From positions 268,890-332,889 of the forward strand of contig JALVZQ010000003.1 of the NCBI GenBank assembly GCA_027037535.1: a stretch of 64,000 nucleotides of DNA, in the 5' to 3' direction. The stretch comes from Acidilobaceae archaeon. GTDB lineage: Archaea; Thermoproteota; Thermoprotei_A; Sulfolobales; Acidilobaceae. This document shows, piece after piece, positions 17,668 to 27,141 of the stretch. Each line of letters opens with the position of its first letter. The stretch's first letter is position 1. Under the pieces are notes generated by a model, which had not been told where the DNA came from, did not search any database, and saw only the letters and a program-made list of their open reading frames with translations. Both the position numbers and the translations under genes were made by a program.

Positions 17668-18246
17668 CTAAACTAGTCCTATATAGTATAGACCCTTACA
17701 TAATACGAGTAAGAGTAATGGTGACAATGTAGAGAGAACAAGGTGTCTCCTCCAGTTATACGCTAATATTGTTGTTGAGACCGCTACTAGTAGCGACGTG
17801 ATCGAGTCTATTATGGCTGTATTGCATGAAGAGGAGTAGAAGTAGCCATAATGGATTAGCCCATAGATTGTTGTCACTAATACGAGCATGTTTATTGATG
17901 CCAGTGATGTCCCTATTTTTATGTTGTCTCGTAGGAGGATGGCTATTGACGCGATTAATCCTATGAGAGCGCTTGTTGAGGGGAAGAATGTGTAGGATAA
18001 GTGTGTGGATGGGATTCTTACCAGTAGGGCTAGTGCTGGGGCAACTAGTGCTATTGTCTTTGTTAACTCGTCCAGTGGTTTGCATAGGTAATAGAGTAGT
18101 GTTATGAGGAATAGGAGTTTGAAGGCTAGTGTGAGTGTGTCGAGCTGTACTAGTTCATTCCTCAGTCTTATAGCCATGATTAACTCGAATAAGATCCATA
18201 TTATTATGAGTATTATTCCTAGCATTCTAAGCTTGTTTGTTGGCAT
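17668..18246 (-). CDS. Polytopic membrane protein of unknown function
   Basis: A 192-residue protein made almost entirely of hydrophobic helices, about seven transmembrane segments, with very short loops. No family is recognised. It lies 40 nt upstream of the dihydropteroate synthase-like gene on the same strand and may be co-transcribed. The N-terminal MPTNKLRMLG is a positive-inside start. Confidence 0.65.
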   Translation of the reverse strand: MPTNKLRMLGIILIIIWILFELIMAIRLRNELVQLDTLTLAFKLLFLITLLYYLCKPLDELTKTIALVAPALALLVRIPSTHLSYTFFPSTSALIGLIASIAILLRDNIKIGTSLASINMLVLVTTIYGLIHYGYFYSSSCNTAIIDSITSLLVAVSTTILAYNWRRHLVLSTLSPLLLLVLCKGLYYIGLV

Positions 18247-18473
18247 GGATCCACACTGTTTATTTATGCATAACTAAGTGGGTTTTCAATATTATTCCCT
18301 GGCCATATGTATGGTTACTGATATATCTACATGCTACATAATTTAATACCGCGTAACACATCCCATGACACGCCGGAAAACGGGAGAGTAAGAACTCCAA
18401 GAGACTCTAAACATAGACTCAACGACGAAGCTCTTCGAACAATAACACTGGTGCCATACGAGGGAAAGAAATA

Positions 18474-19709
18474 ATGGACCAAGACCCAATGTATCGAGCA
18501 ACCATGAAGAAGGTAATTATACTAGGCCTACTGCTAGGAGTCTCACAGGGCCTAATATGGAGCATTCTAGCACCATACCTCAGACTCCTAGGATACTCTG
18601 GCACCCAGTACGGCCTAGTCGGAAGCACCGCAGTATTATCAGGAGGATTATTCACTCTCGTAGGAGGAATCCTAAGCGATAAGATAGGAGCCCGCAAAGT
18701 AGTAGCGATAGGCCTCTTAGTACTCAGCCTAGGACTCTACCTAATATCGAGCGGAGACATGATACTAGTAGCAGTAGGATTCTTCCTATCAGGAATAGCC
18801 AACGGATTCATATTCACAAGTGAACAAGCTCTCCTAGCAAGGATAGGAAAAGACGAAGTACTACACTACACATTCAGCTACGTTATGGCGGCATCCACCC
18901 TTGGAGGAGCAATGGGTAGCTTTATAGGATGGGTACCGGTATACATAAGCAAGACTCAGGGTATAGAGCTGGCAGAGCTCTACAGGCTCTCAATAATCTT
19001 TGCTGGAGTGATTCCTCTCCTCCTGGTTCCACTCGCACTTTCAATCAAGGAAAGAGGAGTAAAAGAACAAGGCAAGACCAAAATAAGTATCCGGGGGCTA
19101 CCGAGAAGATTCTACTACATCGCCATAGTAAACATCCTAATAGGATTCGGAGCAGCCATGAGCATACACAACATAGACTACTACTTCGTATCCAAATACG
19201 GAGTCACCAGCCAAGAGCTAGGAAGCGTACTAGGACTACAACAACTCGTGATGGCGTACCTAATGCTACACATGCCACGCCTCGCAGACAAATACGGCGG
19301 AGTACTACGAGTATACCTAATAGTATCAGCAAGCAGCATACCCCTCCTAATAGGAATGACACTAACAAACAACTTCATCATAGCAGCAGGACTCTACCTG
19401 GTCAGAAGCATACTAATGAACGTGGCGAACCCAATATTCAACGCGTTCGTAATGAAACTAGTCCCCGACGAGAAACGGGGACTAGCAAGCGCATTCCTAA
19501 GCCTCTCATGGACTATACCCGCGGGGGGAGGAAGAGCAGTAGGAGGATACCTCCTAGACATAAACCTAGAGCTCCCACTAAGACTAACAGCACTACTCTA
19601 CACAATAGCACTAACAACACTAGCATATATCTTCAGAGACGAACTATACGTGTCCAAGCCCGCCCAAAAGCAACCAAAGGTGCCTAGTACTGGGATAACG
19701 GATACTTAA
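18474..19709 (+). CDS. Major facilitator superfamily transporter
   Basis: A 411-residue, 12-segment MFS permease. The loop 2-3 motif GGILSDKIGARKVV (about 62-75) is the MFS signature, and the loop 8-9 counterpart MPRLADKYGGVLRVY is also present. The long central loop includes KERGVKEQGKTKISIRG. Substrate unknown. It ends with an 80-nt gap before the export cassette and shares no operon with it that I can see. Confidence 0.92.
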   Translation: MDQDPMYRATMKKVIILGLLLGVSQGLIWSILAPYLRLLGYSGTQYGLVGSTAVLSGGLFTLVGGILSDKIGARKVVAIGLLVLSLGLYLISSGDMILVAVGFFLSGIANGFIFTSEQALLARIGKDEVLHYTFSYVMAASTLGGAMGSFIGWVPVYISKTQGIELAELYRLSIIFAGVIPLLLVPLALSIKERGVKEQGKTKISIRGLPRRFYYIAIVNILIGFGAAMSIHNIDYYFVSKYGVTSQELGSVLGLQQLVMAYLMLHMPRLADKYGGVLRVYLIVSASSIPLLIGMTLTNNFIIAAGLYLVRSILMNVANPIFNAFVMKLVPDEKRGLASAFLSLSWTIPAGGGRAVGGYLLDINLELPLRLTALLYTIALTTLAYIFRDELYVSKPAQKQPKVPSTGITDT

Positions 19710-19835
19710 AAACTTTTACAAGGGGGGAGAATTGAAACAATCTCAAAAAGGAAAAATCTGCACTATAACAGCAAGTAGGTCTATTAGGGAATGTGCGCGA
19801 GAATATCGCTAGTGTATCAATATGAGGCTGAAAAC

Positions 19836-21692
19836 ATGTATTTAAGGAGCATTGTGAAGACAGTGTTTGTTTTTTCTTTAATTATATCTATTATAGTTAA
19901 TGGTGTGGTTACATATTCAATGGCTCCGGCGGAAGATGAAAAATATAATCTTATAGTATATGGGGGATCGAGTGGAAGTGGCTCAATAGTCCTGGCCACT
20001 TCCGACAACGTAGTCCCCCTGGTTCCTGCTCGTGACTTTGTGCGGGAGAATTGTAATTATTCGTCGGAAACGCCGAACCTGCAGACCGTAAATGGGTTTG
20101 AGACAGATTATAATGGTACACGTTACAGGATAATAATAGTTGTTGATATATATCATGGCTGTAGTAATGAGCTGGAAGTCCTAAACATAAGTAAGAAAAT
20201 ATCGGTTGAAAATAAAATTATACGTGTGTACATAAGAGTCGCCACTCCCCCAGTCGTAAACCTCTCTACGAGTATACCGCTCATGATGGATGCCAGAAAT
20301 GTCATTGTGGTGTATAGGTATATCAATGAGACATACATAGAGCTCGACATAGAGCTAAAGGAGATTATTCCTCCTACGATACAGTTTTTAGGGTTAAAGT
20401 ATAAGGCTCCCAGCGTTGAAATGAGGTTCCTTGTAGATACCAGAACTTGGCAGGCGAGCTACTGGGATGGAAACGAATGGATACCCGTCGGCTATATGCC
20501 CTTGGCAAACCCAGGGCTCAACGTGTCTAAGTTGTTGAGAGACCTTTATACTAGTTATAGGGAGGCTGCGCAATACTATATAGATCACCCTCAAGAGCTA
20601 GACACTATTATGGCCAAAGTACGGACATTTATAGAGAACAATGAGTCGGATAAGGTTAATCAATTCATAGACAGCCTAGTATATGGTTCCCTACCCGGTG
20701 AATGGAAGAATAGGTATCTTAAACTAAATTATCTCGGCTATAACTACACGCTAGACATGTTTCGAGGAAGCGAATCAACAAACTATGTAGTTAGGTATAC
20801 GATTCCTAATTACACCAACTATATAGTAAACGCATACATACCTGCTGGCGCAATGTCTAGTATCAAAGGGGCTGTTATGGACTATCTACAGAATGATTCC
20901 ACATATGGCCTTGAGCAGATAGTAAGAGAGTATAATGGATTCGTGAGGATCTTCCGCGAACATGATATAAGTGGAAATTTCTGGGGAGGAATGCCAGTCT
21001 ACATCCTTAATACTCCCCTGTATCTATTACCTGCCACGTTGCCAATACCGGCTGAACCCTTCAAGGAAAACTATAATGTTAGCGTCGTAAAAGCCATGCT
21101 CGAGATATCGAAGCCTTCCGAGAATAAACCGGGGCTAATACTATATAATACTACACTGGATGATCCTCGAATAGCTAACTTCACTAGGCTACAGTACTCG
21201 AAGCTTATTATAGCAATTGATACTCGTCTGGCAGAGAAATTCTCCGTCTATAATATTACCAACGTGAGGAATAGGGCTCAGATACTGGAGAATTTGTTGA
21301 GTAAGACCTTGTTCGATTATAAGATAACATGGTATAGGATCATATCTATGGGTAAGGATCCAGAAGTAGAACTCTCGATGTTCATTAATAATCTAACATT
21401 GGCAGTATATGCGACAGCTCTTCAGTTAGGAGACAATAAGTCGCTAGAGTACATAGGGCTTTCTGCCATGAGTAACACAAGTAGCGGGGCCGTCACAGAG
21501 ACTCCTAGCAGCTTGGTGGATACTATAGATCAGACATCTAACAGTGTTATGGGCAAGGAAGGAGAAAATAGTATTGTGGAGGACACCGGGAACTGGGATC
21601 CCAAGACGCTCATAATAATCGGAGTAATCCTAGTAGTTGTAGCGAGTCTAATAATGGTTATAGGCAGGGGTAAGCCTGGTGGCGTCGCGTAA
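19836..21692 (+). CDS. Large surface protein with N-terminal signal and C-terminal anchor, ABC cassette partner
   Basis: A 618-residue protein with a signal-like segment (TVFVFSLIISIIVNGVV, about 7-25), a roughly 560-residue extracytoplasmic domain with over ten N-x-S/T glycosylation sites, a Ser/Thr-rich stalk, and a C-terminal transmembrane helix IIIGVILVVVASLIMVI followed by a short basic tail. No known domain is recognised. Its stop overlaps the next gene by 14 nt, and two further overlapping genes follow, ending with an ABC ATPase. It is therefore a candidate ectodomain subunit of a transporter complex. ATG at 19836 is chosen over earlier starts because it directly precedes the signal segment. 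Confidence 0.75.
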   Translation: MYLRSIVKTVFVFSLIISIIVNGVVTYSMAPAEDEKYNLIVYGGSSGSGSIVLATSDNVVPLVPARDFVRENCNYSSETPNLQTVNGFETDYNGTRYRIIIVVDIYHGCSNELEVLNISKKISVENKIIRVYIRVATPPVVNLSTSIPLMMDARNVIVVYRYINETYIELDIELKEIIPPTIQFLGLKYKAPSVEMRFLVDTRTWQASYWDGNEWIPVGYMPLANPGLNVSKLLRDLYTSYREAAQYYIDHPQELDTIMAKVRTFIENNESDKVNQFIDSLVYGSLPGEWKNRYLKLNYLGYNYTLDMFRGSESTNYVVRYTIPNYTNYIVNAYIPAGAMSSIKGAVMDYLQNDSTYGLEQIVREYNGFVRIFREHDISGNFWGGMPVYILNTPLYLLPATLPIPAEPFKENYNVSVVKAMLEISKPSENKPGLILYNTTLDDPRIANFTRLQYSKLIIAIDTRLAEKFSVYNITNVRNRAQILENLLSKTLFDYKITWYRIISMGKDPEVELSMFINNLTLAVYATALQLGDNKSLEYIGLSAMSNTSSGAVTETPSSLVDTIDQTSNSVMGKEGENSIVEDTGNWDPKTLIIIGVILVVVASLIMVIGRGKPGGVA

Positions 21693-22446
21693 GTTACGGG
21701 TTCTGGCCAGGTTTTATTCTTTCTCTCTATCCGACCCCTCGTTGGCAGAAGTATTAGCCGTGGTGCTCGGCCTAGTTGTCGGGGTATCCGCTGTTTTGCT
21801 CATCTTTCATAGATCAGCTTATGAGGCAGCACTCTATGCTACGCCTATTTCTCCGTTCGGTGGAGTTAAACCGTATGTGCCGGGTTACATTAATCCGCCG
21901 ACACAGCCCAGCGAGGAAATGATATATATGGCTGCGGGGACAACGTATCCTTCAATGATATACAAGTATAAGCTCCAAATATGGATTGTATGGGCTGTGT
22001 CTCAGCTCTCGGTACTCTATCCCCTGATAAGAAGGGTAAGGGCCTCCATAATATCTGCGGCGGGGATCCTGAATAAGTCCCCGCTGGTATTCTACTGGGC
22101 TGGTCTTTTGCCAGTTGTATTGGTTGTGGCTGGCCAGAGCTTGTCGTTTTATATCCTGGCACTAGGGGTGGGCGACGTATTCTTTAATTACATATCATAT
22201 GAGATGATGACAGAGTATGTGGCTGGCGTGCTATTATATGGTGTTGCTCTTGGGGTATGGTTCTATACGATCACCGTAACCAGCGGTAGACTAGAGATAG
22301 GAGCCATGTATATCTTACTGGCTAGTCTAGGAATAGATAGACTTGTCCCAGATCCAGGTCTCTTACTTATTGTCTCAATCCTATTTACTGCCGCCGGCAT
22401 CATAGTACTGTATACATTGTTGTGGAGGAGGTGGCTCAGGATATGA
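21679..22446 (+). CDS. Probable ABC transporter membrane subunit
   Basis: A 255-residue protein with about six hydrophobic segments and one large extracytoplasmic loop between the first two (about residues 45-97, rich in Pro, Gly and Tyr). The GTG start overlaps the preceding gene by 14 nt; its stop overlaps the next gene as ATGA. The topology is similar to ABC-2 permeases, but no diagnostic motif is visible, so the assignment relies on linkage to the ATPase 450 nt downstream. Confidence 0.65.
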   Translation: MASRKLRVLARFYSFSLSDPSLAEVLAVVLGLVVGVSAVLLIFHRSAYEAALYATPISPFGGVKPYVPGYINPPTQPSEEMIYMAAGTTYPSMIYKYKLQIWIVWAVSQLSVLYPLIRRVRASIISAAGILNKSPLVFYWAGLLPVVLVVAGQSLSFYILALGVGDVFFNYISYEMMTEYVAGVLLYGVALGVWFYTITVTSGRLEIGAMYILLASLGIDRLVPDPGLLLIVSILFTAAGIIVLYTLLWRRWLRI

Positions 22447-22907
22447 AGGCGTCGACGTTCGCTATGGCTGTCATACTAGTCTATATCGGGGTACTGTTGA
22501 TAGGATATGCTCTTGTGCTCGACGGAGCGGGGCTACCCGGCCGATTCGTGGGATACTACCAGCTCGATGGAATACAAATAATGTATGGTCTGGCCCGGCA
22601 ATCAGGATCCCCGCTAATATATGAGTGGGTTGTAGCCGGCGTCCTGAAGCCGGGTAATACAACTGTTAATGTAGGAATAGAATCATTCGATAACCTACTA
22701 TGTAGCAATGGAACCTCGCCTTTCGAGCTAACAGTGAGCGTCGGCGATAGTAGTATAAGTCATAATAGTTTAAATGCTTCGATAACACTGTACAGGCAAA
22801 ACGCCCTGATAATATCCCATGTAAAAGTAGTCGTCAATACAACAATGTGTAGGATTAATCCAGACCAAGTCTATGTCTACGTAGAGGCGAACGTCAATGA
22901 AAAATAA
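22443..22907 (+). CDS. Small membrane-anchored ectodomain protein of the ABC cassette
   Basis: A 154-residue protein with an N-terminal hydrophobic segment (AMAVILVYIGVLLIGYALVL) and a beta-rich ectodomain with N-x-S/T sites and two cysteines that may form a disulphide. The ATG start overlaps the upstream stop (ATGA), which favours it over a GTG 21 nt earlier. It overlaps the ATPase gene by 11 nt. No family recognised; likely an accessory extracytoplasmic subunit. Confidence 0.65.
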   Translation: MKASTFAMAVILVYIGVLLIGYALVLDGAGLPGRFVGYYQLDGIQIMYGLARQSGSPLIYEWVVAGVLKPGNTTVNVGIESFDNLLCSNGTSPFELTVSVGDSSISHNSLNASITLYRQNALIISHVKVVVNTTMCRINPDQVYVYVEANVNEK

Positions 22908-23592
22908 TCGGGAGAATTCTGGGCAAGGATCCGTACTCGTAGAGGTCGAGGATCTCCTCGTAAAGTACGGGAAAAACATTGCATTACAGGTAGAAAAGCT
23001 CACCGTTCCACGTGGGAGAATACTAGTCATAGGGCCAAATGCAAGCGGCAAGACAACATTCATCAAAGCAGTCCTAGGCCTGCTAAGACCCAAGAGAGGC
23101 AAGATAAGAATCCTGGGATTGAACCCATTAAAAGAAATGAATCGTCTCTACGAGATGACCACATATGTTCCAGACGGTAATCCCCTACCAGGAGGGTTAC
23201 GTCTCTCATCCCTAGTATCCATGCTGTCTGAAATATATGGAGACACTAGGGTAGGAGAAGTTGTCAAAATGCTGGGACTCACACCCTACATGGAGAAAAG
23301 ACTCGGCGACTTAAGCAAGGGCACTCTGCGCAAAGCAAGCCTCCTAATAGCACTCGTATCCGATAAGGAACTAATCGTAATAGACGAGCCTTTCAGCGGT
23401 CTAGATAGTAAAACACGGAGCATAGTTTCTAAGATCTTGGGAGAAAGAGAAGGGAGCTTAGTAGTGATAAGCCATATTCCTCTAAAGATAGAATTTGATT
23501 ATCTTCTAATAATAGAGGCTGGAAAGATAGCCTATGCGGGTGAATACAGGGATCCAGCAGAGCTTGGCTATGATTTGTTCTCGTGGCGCTAG
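22897..23592 (+). CDS. ABC transporter ATPase of the overlapping four-gene cassette
   Basis: A 231-residue ATPase: Walker A GPNASGKTTFIK (about 47-58), signature DLSKGTLRKASLL, Walker B ELIVIDEPFSGLD, and H-loop VVISHIPLKIEF. The H-loop histidine is followed by an unusual hydrophobic segment. It closes a cassette in which every gene overlaps the next, so subunits are probably made in fixed proportion. It resembles ABC-2 exporter ATPases. Confidence 0.9.
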   Translation: MKNNRENSGQGSVLVEVEDLLVKYGKNIALQVEKLTVPRGRILVIGPNASGKTTFIKAVLGLLRPKRGKIRILGLNPLKEMNRLYEMTTYVPDGNPLPGGLRLSSLVSMLSEIYGDTRVGEVVKMLGLTPYMEKRLGDLSKGTLRKASLLIALVSDKELIVIDEPFSGLDSKTRSIVSKILGEREGSLVVISHIPLKIEFDYLLIIEAGKIAYAGEYRDPAELGYDLFSWR

Positions 23593-23672
23593 CTACTATG
23601 TACTACTCTTATTGTATTCTCCGTGTTATGAGGTACGAAACAGTAGCTTGGTTAGGATACATTCATTTTATT

Positions 23673-25154
23673 TTACTTGGAGGATAATCCAATGGCCTCT
23701 GCCAGGCCAACTATGTCGAGTCTATTTATCTTGTCAGAAAACGGGTAGTGAGACGCGAGTGTTAGATCCCATATAGTCGCGTGTAGCAGGTCATCTCTTG
23801 GTGTTTCTCCAGTGGATGCCTGATACGCACTCAGAGTATATGCTTGGAGTATTTCTTTGTCGGATAAGTTTTCTTCCTTTATGGAGCAGGCAGGTGTTTT
23901 GGGGCATGCTCCTAGTGCTGCCTTTATCGTTTCAACGGGATCGAATGGCTCCACTGGCGAGTCCGTGCTGAGTGCTAGTTTTACTCCGTTCTTTATCATT
24001 GTCTTGTACCTGTATGCTAGCCTATGTACTCTTTCTTCTCCGAGACGCTTGTCTAGCCACCAGTCGCTTATCCTGAACCTCGGCTGGCCCACGACGGTTA
24101 CTCCAAGGGCCATTAGTTTCTCTATACTGTTGTCGTCGGCTAGGCTTGCATGCTCGACCCTGCATTCATGTGAGCATCCTAGGCTGTCATAGGCTTCTAT
24201 AACGTGGTATAGTGCCTCGTCTCCTATAGCATGGGTAGCGACTCTTAGCCCTTTGTTTAAGGCTTCTCTCGCTATTCTTTGTATTTTCTCGCTGTCTAGG
24301 AGAAGCATTCCTCTAGTACTGGGGTCATCCTCGTATGGTTGCCTTAGTCTAGCAGTTCGTGCTCCTAGGCTACCGTCTGTGTACAGTTTTATTCCAGTAA
24401 TCCTCCAGTATCTGCCTCGTCCACCAGATTGTTCTAGTGCCTCTTTAAGCCTGTCGTAGTCGGGGTAGCATGCTACTCTCACTCTCAGCTTGTCTTCTTC
24501 ATCTAGTTTTTTAAGCGCAGAGGCTTCTCCTGGGAGACACGACATCGAGGAGGCTCCTGTTACTCCTCTATTGCGCAGGGCCTTTAGCGCTGTCTCGGGG
24601 TATGTTGTTAGATCGGTCCCGGAGAGAAGCTTGTTTAGGACGTATCCTGCGGCGTCTTCCCATACTAGTCCGGTCTCCTTATCGACTAGACCCGGATATT
24701 TATCCCAGGGCCTTGTTAGTTCGAGGGCTAACGTATTTACTACTGCTACGTGTCCGCATATTCTTGAGGCGTATGCTGGCCTATCGGGTATAAGGATATC
24801 GAGGTATCTTCTGGTAGGGAATTCATTATTCATTTTTTCCTGGTCCCATCCTCTACCATAGGCTATGGGTCCTCGTGTCCGGGATAGGAGGAGTGCTAGT
24901 TGCTTCTCGTCTTTGACTCCACGGAGATCAGCGCCATGGAGGTATAGTCCAAGCCATGTGAGGTGTAGGTGTGCGTCTACTATTCCGGGAATGATTACTC
25001 CGCTGAGTTTTTTAATGGTTGCATATTTTGAGTATATTCCGTGTCCTATACGGGTGATTTTCTCGTCTTCTACTAGTATTGTGTCTCCTATTTCTTCAGC
25101 GTAGTGGTTCAGGATCTTGTCCGCAGTTATTATGATAGACGGCATAGCGCACAC
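23673..25154 (-). CDS. YtcJ-type metal-dependent amidohydrolase
   Basis: A 493-residue amidohydrolase-superfamily protein of the YtcJ/NfdA group. Metal-site motifs: GIVDAHLHLTWLG (about 54-66), ATHAIGDEALYHVIEAY (about 300), and the catalytic aspartate in LALSTDSPVEPFDP (about 400). The N-terminal composite beta-sandwich precedes and the C-terminal strand returns to it. Members hydrolyse amide or formamide bonds; the substrate here is unknown. Confidence 0.88.
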   Translation of the reverse strand: MCAMPSIIITADKILNHYAEEIGDTILVEDEKITRIGHGIYSKYATIKKLSGVIIPGIVDAHLHLTWLGLYLHGADLRGVKDEKQLALLLSRTRGPIAYGRGWDQEKMNNEFPTRRYLDILIPDRPAYASRICGHVAVVNTLALELTRPWDKYPGLVDKETGLVWEDAAGYVLNKLLSGTDLTTYPETALKALRNRGVTGASSMSCLPGEASALKKLDEEDKLRVRVACYPDYDRLKEALEQSGGRGRYWRITGIKLYTDGSLGARTARLRQPYEDDPSTRGMLLLDSEKIQRIAREALNKGLRVATHAIGDEALYHVIEAYDSLGCSHECRVEHASLADDNSIEKLMALGVTVVGQPRFRISDWWLDKRLGEERVHRLAYRYKTMIKNGVKLALSTDSPVEPFDPVETIKAALGACPKTPACSIKEENLSDKEILQAYTLSAYQASTGETPRDDLLHATIWDLTLASHYPFSDKINRLDIVGLAEAIGLSSK

Positions 25155-25379
25155 AGCTCGTTAACCGTATATATCGTGTATGTATGTGTGAGTTATTACT
25201 GGTTCCCTGGTAGGACAAGTGTATATTCGTTGTTTATATCTATAGCCTTAATATTCCCTTCCGCTTCATTACACTAACCGTATACGCTGGAGATATACTG
25301 TAACCAGGAACACGAACACGATGCCAGAGCACGAAGACAAGCACCATAGACGCTAATCCATTGGAGGTATTAGGAGGAG

Positions 25380-26780
25380 ATGAGCGGAGACGGTCTCGCA
25401 CGCCAGGTAAGCGAACGGCGTAGAAAGATACTAGAGCATCCACGGATAACAATGTTAATCATAGAGCTCAGCATCCCATTATTCATATCTGGAAGCCTCC
25501 AAAGTCTATACAGCATCATAGACACGTTCTGGCTCTCCAAGCTGGGAAGCGCTGCTCTAGGAACGCCAACCGTTTCATGGCCATATCGAGGAGTATTGAT
25601 GAGCCTAGGATTCGGACTGGCGAGTAGCCTAAGCGCGCTGACAGGACAATATATTGGGGCAGGAGATTATCGGAGAGCCAGTAAGAGCGTTGGACAAGTC
25701 CTCGGACTCCTCCTGGCAATAGGGGTACCTGGCAGCATATTATTCTACTATCTCAGGGGTATGTACATCTCTCTAACAGATATGCCCGCCGACGTCGCTA
25801 GCCTTGCAGACTCATATATAGCGATAACACTCGCGGGAATACCCTTCACATACCTATACCTAGTATTCAACTTCGCACTAGGAAGCGCGGGAGACACAAA
25901 GACTCCTATGAAGGTCAGCGTAGCGACCACAATCCTCAACTTCGTCCTAGACCCCATAATGATATTCAGCATGGGACTAGGCGTGGTAGGCGCGGCCCTT
26001 GCGACACTAATATCGAATATCATAGCAGGACTCTACGCATTATATAGTCTTTTCACCGGTAGACATGGCCTCAGAGTATATTTAAAAGACTTCTTACCCG
26101 ATCTGGAGATCTATAGGCTTGTCGCCTATGTCGGGGCTCCGACCACGCTGCAAAGGCTCCTAACCACCTTTGGCTTTCTAGTCATGATAAGGATAGTTAA
26201 TGGCTTGGGAACCCCGGTGGTCGCTGCCTACAGTATCGGCCAAGTAATGCTTAGCATAGACCATATAATCGTGTTCCCACTTGTCAGAAGCACCAGCATA
26301 ATAGTGGCACAGAGCCTCGGCGCTGGACTAATAGATAGGGCGAAGCAAGCGTTCAAGACAGGGCTCAAACTCATACTAGGACTAGTAACCATATACGTCG
26401 TCTTCTTAGTGTTCGCCAGGAACCACTTCATCGGAGTATTCACAGAGGACCCAGAAGTATTCGAGGCAGCAAGCAGGATGCTACTCATATTTGGTCCAAG
26501 CGTTCTCGGATTCGACCTGACAATATTTGCAGGAGCAATTGCGAGAAGCAGCGGGCACACGCTACTAGTGTCAATCATTAGCGCAGCAAGACTATGGCTA
26601 CTGCGGGTCCCCCTCTCATACTATCTCGCCTATATGCTGGAGATGGGAGACAAGGGTCTATGGACCGGTATGGCCCTGAGCAACTGGATAACAGGCCTCA
26701 TACTTCTAGTATGGCTATTCACATATACCTGGGCGAAGCCAATTATAAACAAGCAGTCTCAGGCTAAGCCTCCAGTGTAA
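25380..26780 (+). CDS. MATE family efflux transporter
   Basis: A 466-residue, 12-segment protein with the two-lobed MATE layout. PLFISGSLQSLYSIIDTFWL near the N-terminus and the FNFALGSAGDTKTPMK segment (about 162-177) are typical of DinF/NorM relatives, as is IVAQSLGAGLIDRAKQAF in the second lobe. These export cationic drugs or metabolites using Na+ or H+ gradients. Expression may end at the 9-bp hairpin just downstream. Confidence 0.93.
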   Translation: MSGDGLARQVSERRRKILEHPRITMLIIELSIPLFISGSLQSLYSIIDTFWLSKLGSAALGTPTVSWPYRGVLMSLGFGLASSLSALTGQYIGAGDYRRASKSVGQVLGLLLAIGVPGSILFYYLRGMYISLTDMPADVASLADSYIAITLAGIPFTYLYLVFNFALGSAGDTKTPMKVSVATTILNFVLDPIMIFSMGLGVVGAALATLISNIIAGLYALYSLFTGRHGLRVYLKDFLPDLEIYRLVAYVGAPTTLQRLLTTFGFLVMIRIVNGLGTPVVAAYSIGQVMLSIDHIIVFPLVRSTSIIVAQSLGAGLIDRAKQAFKTGLKLILGLVTIYVVFLVFARNHFIGVFTEDPEVFEAASRMLLIFGPSVLGFDLTIFAGAIARSSGHTLLVSIISAARLWLLRVPLSYYLAYMLEMGDKGLWTGMALSNWITGLILLVWLFTYTWAKPIINKQSQAKPPV

Positions 26781-26808
26781 TAGGAGGGGTTTTGAGTAGT
26801 ATGATATG

Positions 26809-26832
26809 GGTGTTAACCGGGGAGTTAACACC
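26809..26832. terminator. 9-bp perfect hairpin after the MATE gene
   Basis: GGTGTTAAC, six loop bases, GTTAACACC form an uninterrupted 9-bp stem 28 nt after the MATE stop. No T-run follows on the plus strand, so it may not be a simple terminator. On the minus strand it would form the 3'-terminal hairpin of the structured RNA proposed for the adjacent island. Confidence 0.4.
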
Positions 26833-26849
26833 TCCTATAGTGAACAACA

Positions 26850-27110
26850 CCACATAAACCTCTCCGGGAGCCCTCTCCCCAGCCAAGAGGGACCAGAGAA
26901 CTCCACTACTCCGCCCTTCACCGGGTCTCCGGTTACCCCAGAGGATCTCATAGGCACACACAGAGTCCTCGTTCCGGGCACAACTATCCTCATTCCCTCA
27001 GGCGGAGCGAGAGTCCTCCGGCCCCATTTGCTCGCCTGGGGAGAGGGCTCTCTCCGGACTATCCCCTTGGGGCTACGCCCAGATAATAACAGAGACCAGG
27101 GGAGACCATA
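26850..27110 (-). ncRNA. Candidate novel structured RNA in a GC-rich island
   Basis: The 361-nt gap from 26781 to 27141 has no credible protein gene, and its core is about 60% GC against about 45% in flanking genes, as is usual for structured RNAs in hyperthermophiles. Visible pairing: an uninterrupted 15-bp stem (26868-26882 with 27036-27050) closing a 7-bp stem (26909-26915 with 27001-27007), an 8-bp bulged hairpin (26941-26949 with 26963-26970) and a 5-bp hairpin (26920-26924 with 26929-26933). A TATA-like AATATTTATGG on the minus strand at 27107-27117 would start a transcript that contains all stems, so the minus strand is preferred. I could not match it to SRP RNA, RNase P RNA or 5S rRNA hallmarks. 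Ends are approximate. Confidence 0.6.
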
Positions 27111-27141
27111 AATATTGGAGGATCCTTCATGACACGGGATC

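Noticed and set aside
18929-19687. Long 252-codon frame overlapping the MFS gene in another frame
   Set aside because: It is a shadow of the transporter gene: extremely rich in Arg, Thr and His with no family features, while the MFS frame is clearly real.
26806-27111. A 101-codon open frame on the plus strand in the GC-rich island
   Set aside because: Composition is unlike proteins (many Pro, Gly, Thr), it crosses the stems, lacks a start signal and matches no pattern; the structure explains the sequence better.
26781-27141. Identity as SRP RNA, RNase P RNA or 5S rRNA
   Set aside because: The conserved cores of each were sought on both strands and not found; partial likenesses such as ACAGAGACC and GGUAACCGGAGACC are too short to rely on.
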